A DNA stretch of 64,000 nt from positions 277,108 to 341,107 of the forward strand of contig NZ_HF570956.1 in assembly GCF_000367525.1 (NCBI RefSeq), written 5' to 3'. Under the pieces are notes generated by a model. That model ran no database searches, was not told the origin of the DNA, and saw nothing but the letters and a program-made list of their open reading frames with translations. The stretch comes from Phycicoccus elongatus Lp2. GTDB lineage: Bacteria; Actinomycetota; Actinomycetes; Actinomycetales; Dermatophilaceae. The position numbers and the translations under genes are program-made. Shown here in pieces: positions 18,675-26,803 of the stretch. Position 1 is the first letter of the stretch; every line of letters starts with the position of its first letter.

Positions 18675-19145
18675 GTGGACAGTCCGGGCCTGGGTGTGCT
18701 GCTGTTCCTTCCCTACCGTCACCTGGAGGACCGGGTGCTCGCCGCCGTACGCGCCGCAGGGCATCCCATCACCCTGGCCCAGGCCCGGGTCTTCCAACGT
18801 GTCGACCCTGGCGGATCGAGGCTGACCACCCTGGCCCGGTCAGCCCAGGTGACCAAACAGACCGCCGGACACCTGGTCGACGAGCTCGAAGCGGCCGGCT
18901 ACCTCGCCCGGACCCCCGATCCTCACGACGCCCGGGCGCGACTCATCCGCATCACCAGCAGGGGCCGCGAGGTCATCGCCGTCGCCGCGCCCGTCCAAGC
19001 GGCGATCGAGGCCGAGTGGGCCGCGCACCTCGGCGCCCGCAGGATGCAGCAACTCACCGCTGCGTTGCTCGCGTTGCGCGCGATCACCGACCCGTACGCC
19101 GATGACGTCTCGCAGGGTGGCGTCAGTCGCCGGACGCGGGACTGA
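18675..19145 (+). CDS. MarR-family regulator
   Basis: 156 residues from GTG 18675 (AAGGGG upstream); an in-frame GTG at 18642 would add 11 residues but has no ribosome-binding site. The HTH is SRLTTLARSAQVTKQTAGHLVDELEAAGYLART with a DPHDARARLIRIT wing. It is the likely repressor of the divergent DinB-like/VOC operon through the palindrome at 18619. Confidence 0.85.
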   Translation: MDSPGLGVLLFLPYRHLEDRVLAAVRAAGHPITLAQARVFQRVDPGGSRLTTLARSAQVTKQTAGHLVDELEAAGYLARTPDPHDARARLIRITSRGREVIAVAAPVQAAIEAEWAAHLGARRMQQLTAALLALRAITDPYADDVSQGGVSRRTRD

Positions 19146-19399
19146 TGCCCCTACTCCGTGTCAAGGGGGCGGAGCGTTCCACTCGGAGGCTGGCATGGGC
19201 GTTCATCCAGCACGCTCAGCACTGCTCGATCACCTCGAACGGCACCGCAGCCCGTCCATCCGCAGCGCGGCCATCGCCGACATCGTCGGCCGGAATATCG
19301 TCCAGCGCAGGCAAGGCGGCAGCCCGGCGGGCTGCTCGAACACCGCCGATCCGGCTGCGGGCCGGCTCCCACCATCGATCTCGGACCGGCGCACCCACT

Positions 19400-19570
19400 T
19401 GCGCACCGTTTCGGGTGACCCACCCCGAGCTCGGCCCCGACCGACCGGATCGCTTCGAACTCGGAGGGGTACTCATCCCGCTGCTCCAGCACCAACCGGA
19501 CAGCACACTCCCGAAACTCCAAGGAGTACTTCGACGGACGTCCATGACCTGCATCCTTCCAACGGATCAG
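19400..19570 (-). mobile_element. IS3-family OrfA remnant
   Basis: The minus strand encodes GRPSKYSLEFRECAVRLVLE, then EYPSEFEAIRSVGAELGVGH, the characteristic N-terminal HTH of an IS3-family OrfA transposase. Homology then breaks into another frame (expected PETVRKWVRR reads PKRCASGCAG) and no OrfB follows. It is a dead fragment marking an old insertion between marR and the NAD(P)-binding gene. Confidence 0.7.
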
Positions 19571-19800
19571 GTCTCCGGACTCGCCGGGAGGTGTCACACC
19601 GAAGCCATCGACTGGGCCGCCGTAGGACACGTCACCGACGACGACATGGCCCCCTACAGCGGATGGTGACGATGGCCCCTCGCCATGAAGCGGGTGGCTT
19701 CCAAACCCAAGGCGTCGGGCACTCTCGGCGGAAAGGGGCGCCTGCATGTGCGCGGTTCGCTCTTGGATGCTGGAACATCTGGGCCTGGGCGGTGGTTGAC

Positions 19801-19819
19801 GAGTCAGTCCGACTGATTC
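19801..19819. promoter_or_regulatory. Palindromic operator upstream of the NAD(P)-binding gene
   Basis: GAGTCAGT-CCG-ACTGATTC: eight-base arms with one mismatch, directly after a TTGAC hexamer and 15 bp before the ATG at 19834. It looks like a repressor site on the promoter, but no cognate divergent regulator survives; the neighbouring position is occupied by the IS3 scar. Confidence 0.5.
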
Positions 19820-19833
19820 ACCAGTAGAGGAGC

Positions 19834-20478
19834 ATGCTCGTGGCCACCATCGTTGTCTTCGGCGGGACCGGGTACACCGGCGGCAGTGTTGTTCGGGAGG
19901 CGGCCGCGCGAGATCACCACGTTATCTCCGTCAGCCGGTCAGAGCCCCAGGAACCCGTGGATGGCGTGCGCTACGAGGTCGGCAGCGTCTCCGAGGTCGC
20001 GGCCCGCGTCGTGCCGGGCGCCGATGTCGTCGTCGCGGCGCTCTCCCCGCGCGGTGACATGGCCGGCCGTCTCGTCGAGGTGTACGGCGAGCTGGCCCGA
20101 CTATCGGCCCAATCCGGTGCGCGCTACCTGCAGATCGGCGGCTTCAGCTCGCTGCGACCCGGGCCGGGCCTGCCGCGGGTCGTCGAGGGTGAGATCCCGG
20201 AGCAGTACCGGGCCGAGGCCCTGGAGGGTGAGGCCACCCGGGTGATGCTCGCGGAGCAGGCGCCCGAGGAACTCGACTGGCTCTTCATCAGCCCCGCTGG
20301 TGGCTACGGTTCGTTTGCCCCGGGCGAGCGCACCGGTACCTACCGGGTCGGCGACGAGATCGCCTTGTTCGACGCCGACGGGAACTCGAACATCTCCGGT
20401 GCCGACTTCGCTCTCGCCATCGTCGACGAGATCGAGAACCCGCGTCATCACCGAGAGCACATCGGCATCGCTTACTGA
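19834..20478 (+). CDS. NAD(P)H-binding SDR-type protein
   Basis: 214 residues with an extended-SDR Rossmann start (ATIVVFGGTGYTGGSVVREAAARDH), VVVAALSP in strand 4, YLQIGGFSSL, and a substrate segment PAGGYGSFAPGERTGTY. It resembles the small NAD(P)-dependent reductases often paired with HxlR or TetR regulators. GAGGAG precedes ATG 19834. A redox role on a small carbonyl or quinone is plausible but not shown. Confidence 0.8.
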   Translation: MLVATIVVFGGTGYTGGSVVREAAARDHHVISVSRSEPQEPVDGVRYEVGSVSEVAARVVPGADVVVAALSPRGDMAGRLVEVYGELARLSAQSGARYLQIGGFSSLRPGPGLPRVVEGEIPEQYRAEALEGEATRVMLAEQAPEELDWLFISPAGGYGSFAPGERTGTYRVGDEIALFDADGNSNISGADFALAIVDEIENPRHHREHIGIAY

Positions 20479-20694
20479 CCACTCGCCCAGGTGCCCGCTA
20501 CCCGCGGCGTGCACGACCTCCTACTCCGCAGCACCGCGCCGCGGGCGAAGCTACGACCCCGGCGAAGGCCGCGGGATTCGCCGCCTGCGCCCAGGCGGCC
20601 AGCACCCGGCGGAAAGCCGCGGGTCCGCACGCACGGCCGTCCATCTCAGCGTGAGTCCCTAGCGCTCAGCGGCGGCGGGCAGGCATCCAGGATC

Positions 20695-21059
20695 ATGACC
20701 TTCACACGCGGGTACGCCCTCACGTCCAGTGACTCGCTACACGAGTCCGAGGACGAAGTGGTCATCGTGATCGAAGGCGAACTCGACGACCAGGTAGGCC
20801 ACGACCGGGAGCCTTGACCTGGGGCGGGATGCTGTGGTTTCCCCGGCGAGTGCCCCATGCCGTGGCGAACCTGAGCCAGGAACCGTGCCGTTGCATCACC
20901 GTCGTGACCCCCAGCGGTATCGAGTACTTCTTCCGCGGTCAGCGTGACTACCTCACCTCAGTTCCGGCTGGCCATCTTCCCGACCCACAACGTCTCGCGG
21001 CCGTCCCCGGCGCCGACCTGCGTCGCGTCGTCGGCCCGCCGCTCACCGCACGTAACTAA
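20695..21059 (+). pseudogene. Cupin-domain protein, frameshifted
   Basis: Two halves of one cupin lie in different frames. The first is MTFTRGYALTSSDSLHESEDEVVIVIEGELDDQVG, ending at a stop at 20817. The second is WGGMLWFPRRVPHAVANLSQEP, then ITVVTPSGIEYFFRG. Together they give cupin motifs 1 and 2 (DEVVIVIEGEL; MLWFPRRVPHAVAN). A frameshift near 20800 separates them. Relatives are single-domain cupins of about 120-150 residues, so this copy is probably inactive. Confidence 0.6.
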
Positions 21060-21121
21060 CGCCCAGATCGCGTCAACATCGGCAGCACTCCGCCCTTGTC
21101 CCACCGGCCGCGATCCAACAG

Positions 21122-21391
21122 GTGGTCGGAACACCACCCTGGTTGACGGCATTGGCGCACACGCTCCCCAACGACCTCGCCCTCCACGGACCCGACTGGA
21201 CGCCGCCCCGACCCGGCACCGCACCCCCGGACAAGCGCGTCGTCATCCTCGTCGGAAGCAACAGCCCTCAGTGGTTCCACGCCACCGCCCACGCTGCCGC
21301 CGACGCCTATGCCGCCACCACCACGATGCTGCCCGGCCAGGACCACAACATCCTCTGGCAGCCCCAAGACCTCGTCCCCCACCTCACCTGA
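21122..21391 (+). pseudogene. Alpha/beta-hydrolase C-terminal remnant
   Basis: The 89-residue frame reads LAHTLPNDLALHGPDWTPPRP, then VVILVGSNSPQWFHATAHAAADAYAATTTMLPGQDHNILWQPQDLVPHLT. This matches the last third of small alpha/beta hydrolases: the strand before the acid residue, then the catalytic His in GQDHN. The nucleophile half is absent, so it is a truncated remnant. Confidence 0.5.
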
Positions 21392-21446
21392 CCGGGCGCA
21401 TCCGCTCATGCCTCTGTGAGCGCGTTCATAGTCTGAGACGACCTGC

Positions 21447-21507
21447 TTTGCACACCTCGCCGTATGTGCCCCCGTCGTGCAAACTAGCCCGCCCGGCGGT
21501 GTGCAAA
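21447..21507. repeat. Inverted TTTGCACACC / GGTGTGCAAA pair
   Basis: A perfect ten-base inverted repeat with a 41-bp interval, plus a third half-site GTGCAAAC at 21478. It sits in the gene-free 230 bases between the hydrolase remnant and the response regulator end. Its role is unknown; it could be the operator of a lost gene. Confidence 0.4.
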
Positions 21508-21623
21508 CTGCGGCCGAGGTGATGGTCGCCCTCGAGGCGGCCCGCGTCCTGGGGCTGCGCTCCTCCTGAGTCGGTATGCCGTGGGGTCGCCTCCCGGCGT
21601 CCGTCACCCGATGACCCCTGCGC

Positions 21624-22265
21624 TCAACTCCGACTGCCCACGAAGGCCTCATGCAGCAGCAGCGCCAGCGCCGTCCGATTCGGCTGGTCGAGCTTGCGGA
21701 GCAGCGAGGTCAGGTGATTCTTCACCGTGCCTTCGGCGACGACGAGGTCCGCGGCGATCTCCGGATTGGTCATCCCGCGGGCGACCCGCTCGGCGACCGC
21801 CCGCTCGGTCCGGGTCAGCAGCGCGAGGGGATCCTCGGCCCCCGCTGACGGCGCCGCACCACCGAGAGCGACGCGAGCCACTCGTGGGTCGATGACCAGC
21901 TCACCGCGCTCGGCCGCCCAGATGCCCTCGGCCAAGCGCTCGGGAGAGACGTCCTTGAGCAGGAAGCCGGCCGCCCCGGCACCCAACGAGCCCCGCACCA
22001 CGTCCGGCTCGTCGAAGGTCGTCAGCACCAACACCGGCAGCAACGGATGCCGGTCTCGGCAGGCGGCGACCAACGACGGACCGTCCATGCGCGGCATACG
22101 GGCATCGGTGACGACCACGTCGGGGAGGAGACGCGGGATGACGGCCAAGGCCTCCTCACCATCGCCGGCCTCGCCCACGACCTCGATGCCGTCCACGGTG
22201 CTGAGCAGCATCCGCAGGCCGCGGCGCAGCAGTTGCTGATCGTCGACGACGAGGACCTTCGTCAT
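21624..22265 (-). CDS. NarL/FixJ-family response regulator
   Basis: 213 residues. Receiver: VLVVDDQQLL, acceptor Asp in VVVTDARMPRMDG (about residue 53) and Lys in GFLLKDVS. The HTH is TRTERAVAERVARGMTNPEIAADLVVAEGTVKNHLTSLLRKL. It overlaps the kinase gene by ATGA. The likely target is the repeated GGGTCA site ahead of the kinase and the divergent CPBP protease. Confidence 0.92.
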   Translation of the reverse strand: MTKVLVVDDQQLLRRGLRMLLSTVDGIEVVGEAGDGEEALAVIPRLLPDVVVTDARMPRMDGPSLVAACRDRHPLLPVLVLTTFDEPDVVRGSLGAGAAGFLLKDVSPERLAEGIWAAERGELVIDPRVARVALGGAAPSAGAEDPLALLTRTERAVAERVARGMTNPEIAADLVVAEGTVKNHLTSLLRKLDQPNRTALALLLHEAFVGSRS

Positions 22266-23410
22266 GCCGACTCCTTGGGCAGATGCGCGCGCAACCGGAA
22301 TCCGTCCGGGCTCCACCCGGCGTCGATGTCACCGCCGAGTCGCGTGGCCCGCTGGGTGAGGGAGCGCAGGCCATAACCCGTGGCCACCTCGGCGTCGCCT
22401 GTCTCGGGGGCGCTGCCGTCGTCGGTGAGAGTCAGAGTCAGCCCATCGGCGTGGACCACGACAAGGTCGACTCGGCGAGCTCCCCCGTGCCGCAACGCAT
22501 TGGTAAGTCCCTCCTGCACGACCCGCAGGCAGAAGAGGGCGCGCTCGCGATCGAGCGGTTGCTCCGCGCCGAGGGTGGTGACGCTGACCTCGAGCCCGGT
22601 GCCGCGAAAGGCATCAGCGACGGCCTCGAGGGCGGCAGTGCCGGTGAGGGACCCGACCGGGACCGGGTCCAGCGCTCGCACCCAGACCCGCATCCGGTCC
22701 AGGGCCACGGCGGACAGGTCGCGAGCACGGCCGACCTCCTCCCACGCGGCGTGCGGATCACGGGTGCGCATGCGGTCGGCGAAGTCGAGACCCATTTGGA
22801 TCGCGGTCAGCTGGTGCCCGAGTCCGTCGTGCAGGTCGCCGGCCGAGCGGGCCCGCTCCTGGGCGAGGACGAGGTCCTTCTCGCTGTCGAGGGAGGCGCG
22901 CAACTCCGCGAGCAGGCGGGCGTTCTCGCGCCGAGACTGGTCGGTCTCGCGCACGAGTTGGGCGATGAGCAGGCCCAGTGCGAGCAGGACCAGCACGCCG
23001 ATGCTCTGGGGCACGATGTCCTCGAGGGGGCGGCGATAGGCCACGGCCATGACGAGGACCAGCCCGATGACCAGGGCAGCCACGGCAGCCAGACCGGCCA
23101 GGGACCCGTGTTCGACGATGAGCACGATGAGGGCGACGAAGAAGAGCGGCAGCCCGCTCGGGCCGTCGCCGACGAGTGCCACCACGAAGGCGCAACTGAC
23201 GAGGACGAGCACGGCTCGGTCGGCCGCACCGTCGTGCCGTCGCCAGGTCACCCAAGCACCGACGGCCGCCAGCACCGCCAGCGCGACGGCGACCCCTCGT
23301 CCCCACGACATCTCGAGGCCGACGTCGAGCGCCATGAGGAGCGCCAGGGCAGCGCTCACGCCGAAGAGCAGGTCCAGCATGAGCCGGGCGCGCTTCGAGA
23401 TGTTGAGCAT
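22262..23410 (-). CDS. DesK-like sensor histidine kinase
   Basis: 382 residues with about six N-terminal hydrophobic helices, HisKA_3 phospho-His in RSAGDLHDGLGHQLTAIQMG (about residue 195) and a compact HATPase (ALRHGGARRV, then GYGLRSLTQRATRLGG). ATG 23410 is preferred to the in-frame ATG 23461, because starting at 23461 would place the operator-like repeat inside the coding region. It is coupled to its regulator and divergent from a CPBP protease. Confidence 0.88.
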   Translation of the reverse strand: MLNISKRARLMLDLLFGVSAALALLMALDVGLEMSWGRGVAVALAVLAAVGAWVTWRRHDGAADRAVLVLVSCAFVVALVGDGPSGLPLFFVALIVLIVEHGSLAGLAAVAALVIGLVLVMAVAYRRPLEDIVPQSIGVLVLLALGLLIAQLVRETDQSRRENARLLAELRASLDSEKDLVLAQERARSAGDLHDGLGHQLTAIQMGLDFADRMRTRDPHAAWEEVGRARDLSAVALDRMRVWVRALDPVPVGSLTGTAALEAVADAFRGTGLEVSVTTLGAEQPLDRERALFCLRVVQEGLTNALRHGGARRVDLVVVHADGLTLTLTDDGSAPETGDAEVATGYGLRSLTQRATRLGGDIDAGWSPDGFRLRAHLPKESA

Positions 23411-23445
23411 GTCTGTGAGCCTAGGTGCGCGGGACCCGGTCGGAC

Positions 23446-23487
23446 CCGTGACCAGGGTCATGGGTCACGGTCGTGGAGTCGTGACCC
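23446..23487. promoter_or_regulatory. Compound GGGTCA/TGACCC operator
   Basis: CCGTGACC (23446-23453) and GGTCACGG (23463-23470) form a perfect eight-base inverted repeat. GGGTCA also repeats in tandem within and beside the right arm, and GTGACCC recurs at 23481. It lies between the divergent kinase and CPBP genes, so binding here could control both. The cognate NarL-type regulator is the obvious candidate. Confidence 0.5.
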
Positions 23488-23529
23488 GGGGGTCTGGGGC
23501 GCGCGCAGCGACCCGACGACGCTGGAGGC

Positions 23530-24408
23530 ATGACCAACAACGACACCCGGACCCAGCCCGACGCTCCCGCCACGACCCGCTTCCCGCGCTGGCCTCTCTG
23601 GGCCCGCGTCCTGCTGGCACCGCTCATCATGCTCATCGCGGCGTTGTCTCCGCTCCTGCCGCAGTCGCCGCTCTACTTCTTCCCCGACGCCGCCAAATGG
23701 CTCAACGACCCGGCCAATGCGGTGGGCTCGGCCCCGCTCCTCCTCACGCTCGCCTTCCCCACCGTCGCGGCCCTCTTTCTCGTCTGGCTGGCCATGACCC
23801 GGCTCCAGGGGCGGCCGCTTCGCGACGCCGGCGCACTGTGGACGCGCGCCTCGTTCGGCCTCCTCGGGGTCGGCCTGGCGCTCTCCTTCGCCGTCACCTT
23901 TGCAACAGCACTGCCCTTCCAGAGCAGTGCGCGCGGTGTGGAGGACATCGGGTCGCCGCTCTGGGTGGGCGTTCTGGCGGCCGTCGTGCGCGGCGTCTTC
24001 ATGCAGGGCTTCCCTGAGGAACTCGTCATGCGCGGTTGGCTGATGCAGGTCCTGCGTGATCGCCCGCTCGTCGCCGTCGCCGTCTCCACGGTCATTTTCG
24101 GTGTCCTGCACTACTTCTCGTCCGGCGGCCAGGAGTCCGCGGGCGAGCGCGTGGTCTACCTGCTCAACCCGACGGCCTTCGGCTTCTGCGCTGCCGCGTT
24201 CGTCCTGCTGACCCGGTCCATCTGGCCGGCCGTCGGCATCCACGCCGGGATGCACTTGGCCCACCTGGCCGGGGCGCTGATGGGGGTGGCCTTCGAGTCG
24301 CCGACGATCTGGATCACCAGTGCGATCGGGTATGCCGTGGCCGGAGTCGTCGTGCTGGTGCTGTGGCACCGCCGAGGCCGGTCCACGGAGGTCGTCATCG
24401 ACCGCTGA
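23530..24408 (+). CDS. CPBP-family intramembrane metalloprotease
   Basis: 292 residues, seven or eight hydrophobic segments. The CPBP (Abi/CAAX prenyl protease-like) motifs are intact: EELVMRGWLMQVL (motif 1, Glu-Glu and Arg), FGVLHYFS (motif 2 His) and VGIHAGMHLAH (motif 3 His). The family includes prenyl-protein proteases and bacteriocin-immunity proteins; the substrate here is unknown. It is divergent from a two-component system across an operator-like repeat, suggesting envelope-stress control. Confidence 0.87.
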   Translation: MTNNDTRTQPDAPATTRFPRWPLWARVLLAPLIMLIAALSPLLPQSPLYFFPDAAKWLNDPANAVGSAPLLLTLAFPTVAALFLVWLAMTRLQGRPLRDAGALWTRASFGLLGVGLALSFAVTFATALPFQSSARGVEDIGSPLWVGVLAAVVRGVFMQGFPEELVMRGWLMQVLRDRPLVAVAVSTVIFGVLHYFSSGGQESAGERVVYLLNPTAFGFCAAAFVLLTRSIWPAVGIHAGMHLAHLAGALMGVAFESPTIWITSAIGYAVAGVVVLVLWHRRGRSTEVVIDR

Positions 24409-24422
24409 CCCGGCCCAACGAT

Positions 24423-24470
24423 CAAGGCGAGGTATGCCGTGGAGCTGAGTCCGCGGCATACCTCGCCTTG
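24423..24470. terminator. Bidirectional hairpin with the GTATGCCG word
   Basis: Perfect 17-bp inverted repeat: CAAGGCGAGGTATGCCG (24423-24439) and its complement (24454-24470), loop 14 nt. It lies between convergent genes, so it can end transcription from both sides. No long U-run follows. It shares its core with the hairpin at 29529. Confidence 0.75.
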
Positions 24471-24493
24471 TGTCTTGATTTGGGAAGGGGTCC

Positions 24494-24727
24494 TTACTTA
24501 CCGCAGTCGTTCTGGACGACGGAGAACGGCACGGAGTCGGCCTTGCCGGTGGAGAACTCCATGTTCTTCTTCCACATGTCCTCGTCGATCGAGGTGAGGA
24601 AGGAGTCGTGGCCCTCCTCCCAGATCTGGGTGGCGACCTTGGCGTCGATGGACAGGTTCTTCTGGAGCAGGGCGATGGCCTTGTCCTTGTTGGCCTTGTC
24701 GTTGATCCAGGTGACGGCTTCCTTCAT
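24494..24727 (-). pseudogene. C-terminal remnant of an ABC-transporter substrate-binding protein
   Basis: The 77-residue frame EAVTWINDKANKDKAIALLQ, then NLSIDAKVATQIWEEGHDSFLTSIDEDM matches the last part of NitT/TauT (NMT1-like) periplasmic binding proteins. There is no signal peptide or binding lobe and no upstream coding continuation, so the gene is cut at 24727. Its stop lies just after the terminator hairpin. Confidence 0.6.
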
Positions 24728-24729
24728 CG

Positions 24730-24828
24730 CTCAACACCTGGTACGACGACGTCGACGACGCCCTGGCGCGTCTCGGCTTCCCGCCCAACCGCAAGCCGGG
24801 GCAGCTCGGTTTCCTGATGCACGCCTGA
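24730..24828 (+). pseudogene. Orphan C-terminal coding remnant
   Basis: An open frame without a start reads LNTWYDDVDDALARLGFPPNRKPGQLGFLMHA and stops at 24826-24828. Codon use looks genuine but I cannot name the family. It abuts, on the opposite strand, the truncated binding-protein remnant, so both lost their 5-prime ends at the same junction near 24728. Confidence 0.45.
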
Positions 24829-24856
24829 TCCAGGGATCAGACTGAGGAGACGAGTG

Positions 24857-26209
24857 ATGACGTCGGTCACCGAGGCAGCCCCCGTGGCTGCCGATGACAC
24901 GGTGCCGAACCAGGCGCCGGGGAAGAAGTCCCGATTCTTCCCCGGTCTGGTGTTCGGCCTGACCTTCGCGCTGCTCCTGTCGGACTACATGTCCCGTCAG
25001 GTGCTCGCGGCAGTCTTCCCCCTCCTCAAGGCGGAGTGGGGTCTCACCGACACCGAGCTCGGCACGCTCAACAGCGTCGTCGCCCTCGCGGTCGGACTGC
25101 TCGCTGTGCCCTTGTCCGTCCTGGGTGACCGCTTCGGCCGGGCCCGGGCGATCGTCGGCATGGCAACCCTGTGGAGCTTGGCGACGCTGGCGTCGGCCTG
25201 GGCGTCGAACTATGGCGAGCTGCTCGTGGCTCGCATCATTGTCGGTGTCGGTGAGGCCGCCTACGGCAGCATCGGTCTGGCCGTCGTCTTCCTCGTGTTC
25301 AAGCCTCACCTGCGCTCGACCCTCTCCGGGGCCTTCCTCGGTGGTGGCGCCTTCGGCTCCGTCATCGGTGTCGCCCTCGGTGGCGTCATCGCGATGCGCT
25401 TCGGCTGGCGCCACGCCTTCATCGTCATGGGTGTCATCGGCCTGGTGCTCGCGGTCATCTACGCCTTCACCATCACCGAGAAGAAGCTCCGGGACCACGC
25501 CATCCCGGACGCCGCCGCCAAATTGGAGCCGACGACCAAGAAGCTCATGACCAAGGCGCGCTTCAAGACCCTCTTCTCCACACCTGCCGTCGTCATGGCC
25601 TACCTGGGCAGTGGCCTGCAGTTGTTCATGACCGGCACCCTGCTCGCCTGGCTGCCGAGCTTCTTCAACCGCACCTACGGCATGACCCCGGACCGTGCGG
25701 GCAAGGTCGCTGCGCTCTTCCTGCTCCTCCTCGGCGTGGGCATGATCGGCACCGGCATCATCAGCGACCGGGTCAGCAAGGTGGTCACGGTGCGCAAGTG
25801 GACCACGTCTATCGTGTACTCCATTGTGAGCCTGATCTTCCTCGTCGCCGCCTTCTCGTTTGGCCCGTGTGCCCTCCAGCTCACGCTGCTCGCCGTCGGC
25901 GCCTTCTTCGTCTCCGGTCCCGCGGGGCCGGCCGGGGCGATGGTCGCGGCCCTGACCACCCCCTCCATCCGGGCGACTGCCTTTGCCACGTTGGCCCTGG
26001 CCAACAATGTCCTCGGCCTGGCCCTGGGTCCGATCGTGACCGGTCGCATCGCCGACTCCATCGGCCTGGCCGACGCCCTGCGTCTCGTGCCGTGGGTGGG
26101 ACTGCTCGCGATCACCGCGCTGGTCATCGGCTGGCGCACCCACCACTCGAGCCTGGCCAAGCTCGGCCTGGCCCCCGACGTCCGTCGAGTCAAGGGAGAG
26201 ATCCGATGA
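24857..26209 (+). CDS. Major facilitator superfamily transporter
   Basis: About 450 residues with twelve predicted membrane helices. The MFS loop 2-3 signature is present (GDRFGRARAIVG), with a related motif after helix 8 (SDRVSKVVTVRK). It resembles the anion:cation symporter / sialate-type branch (LSDYMSRQVLAAVFPLLKAEWGLTDTELG). GAGGAG precedes both GTG 24854 and ATG 24857. It overlaps the next hydrolase gene by ATGA and heads a four-gene run to the acyl-CoA ligase, so an organic-acid substrate is a reasonable guess. Confidence 0.85.
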   Translation: MTSVTEAAPVAADDTVPNQAPGKKSRFFPGLVFGLTFALLLSDYMSRQVLAAVFPLLKAEWGLTDTELGTLNSVVALAVGLLAVPLSVLGDRFGRARAIVGMATLWSLATLASAWASNYGELLVARIIVGVGEAAYGSIGLAVVFLVFKPHLRSTLSGAFLGGGAFGSVIGVALGGVIAMRFGWRHAFIVMGVIGLVLAVIYAFTITEKKLRDHAIPDAAAKLEPTTKKLMTKARFKTLFSTPAVVMAYLGSGLQLFMTGTLLAWLPSFFNRTYGMTPDRAGKVAALFLLLLGVGMIGTGIISDRVSKVVTVRKWTTSIVYSIVSLIFLVAAFSFGPCALQLTLLAVGAFFVSGPAGPAGAMVAALTTPSIRATAFATLALANNVLGLALGPIVTGRIADSIGLADALRLVPWVGLLAITALVIGWRTHHSSLAKLGLAPDVRRVKGEIR

Positions 26210-26778
26210 CCCTCGTCCTCGTGCCCGGTCTGCGCGGATCCGCACCGGATCACTGGCAGGAGCACCTCGCCCAGCGCGCCGATGCCGTCCACCTGCGCAC
26301 CGACCGCGGCCCCCTCGACCTCGATGCCCGCGTCGCGGACCTGGACGAGGCGGTGACGTCGGTCGACCGGCCGATCATCATCGCTCACAGCGCGGGAGTG
26401 CTGACGCTCCTGCACTGGGCGGCGCGAGCCCCTCGGTCCGTCACGTCCAAGGTCCTCGAGGCCCTCCTCGTGACACCGCCGACGCTCAATGCCGAACTGC
26501 CGCCGGTCTATCCGCGGCTGACCGAGCTGGCCGACCACGGCTGGCTCCCGGTGCCCACGCAGGCCCTGCCGTTCCCGGCCACTGTCGGGCTGAGCGATGA
26601 CGACCCGCTCGGCCCGGCCGGCGAGGTCCGCGACCTCGCCGCTGACTGGGGAGCCGTCGTCGTCGAGCTCGGCGCTGTCGGCCACGCGAACCCGGCGTCG
26701 GGCCACGGACCCTGGCCGGCGATGGACACCCTCGTCGAGGCCACGCTGCGCGAGTACTTCACCGAGGTGGACGCGTGA
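26206..26778 (+). CDS. RBBP9/YdeN-family serine hydrolase
   Basis: 190 residues. The family start VLVPGLRGSAPDHWQEHL, nucleophile elbow IAHSAGVLTLL (about residues 62-66), acidic GLSDDDPLGP and catalytic-His segment GAVGHANPASGHGPWP all match RBBP9/YdeN hydrolases. The ATG overlaps the transporter stop. Physiological substrates of the family are poorly known. Confidence 0.85.
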   Translation: MTLVLVPGLRGSAPDHWQEHLAQRADAVHLRTDRGPLDLDARVADLDEAVTSVDRPIIIAHSAGVLTLLHWAARAPRSVTSKVLEALLVTPPTLNAELPPVYPRLTELADHGWLPVPTQALPFPATVGLSDDDPLGPAGEVRDLAADWGAVVVELGAVGHANPASGHGPWPAMDTLVEATLREYFTEVDA

Positions 26779-26803
26779 GCAAGGCGGGACGGGCGCGGCC
26801 ACC

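Noticed and set aside
24731-26245. 504-residue minus-strand frame opposite the MFS gene
   Set aside because: Low-complexity charged shadow; the MFS transporter has clear helices on the plus strand.
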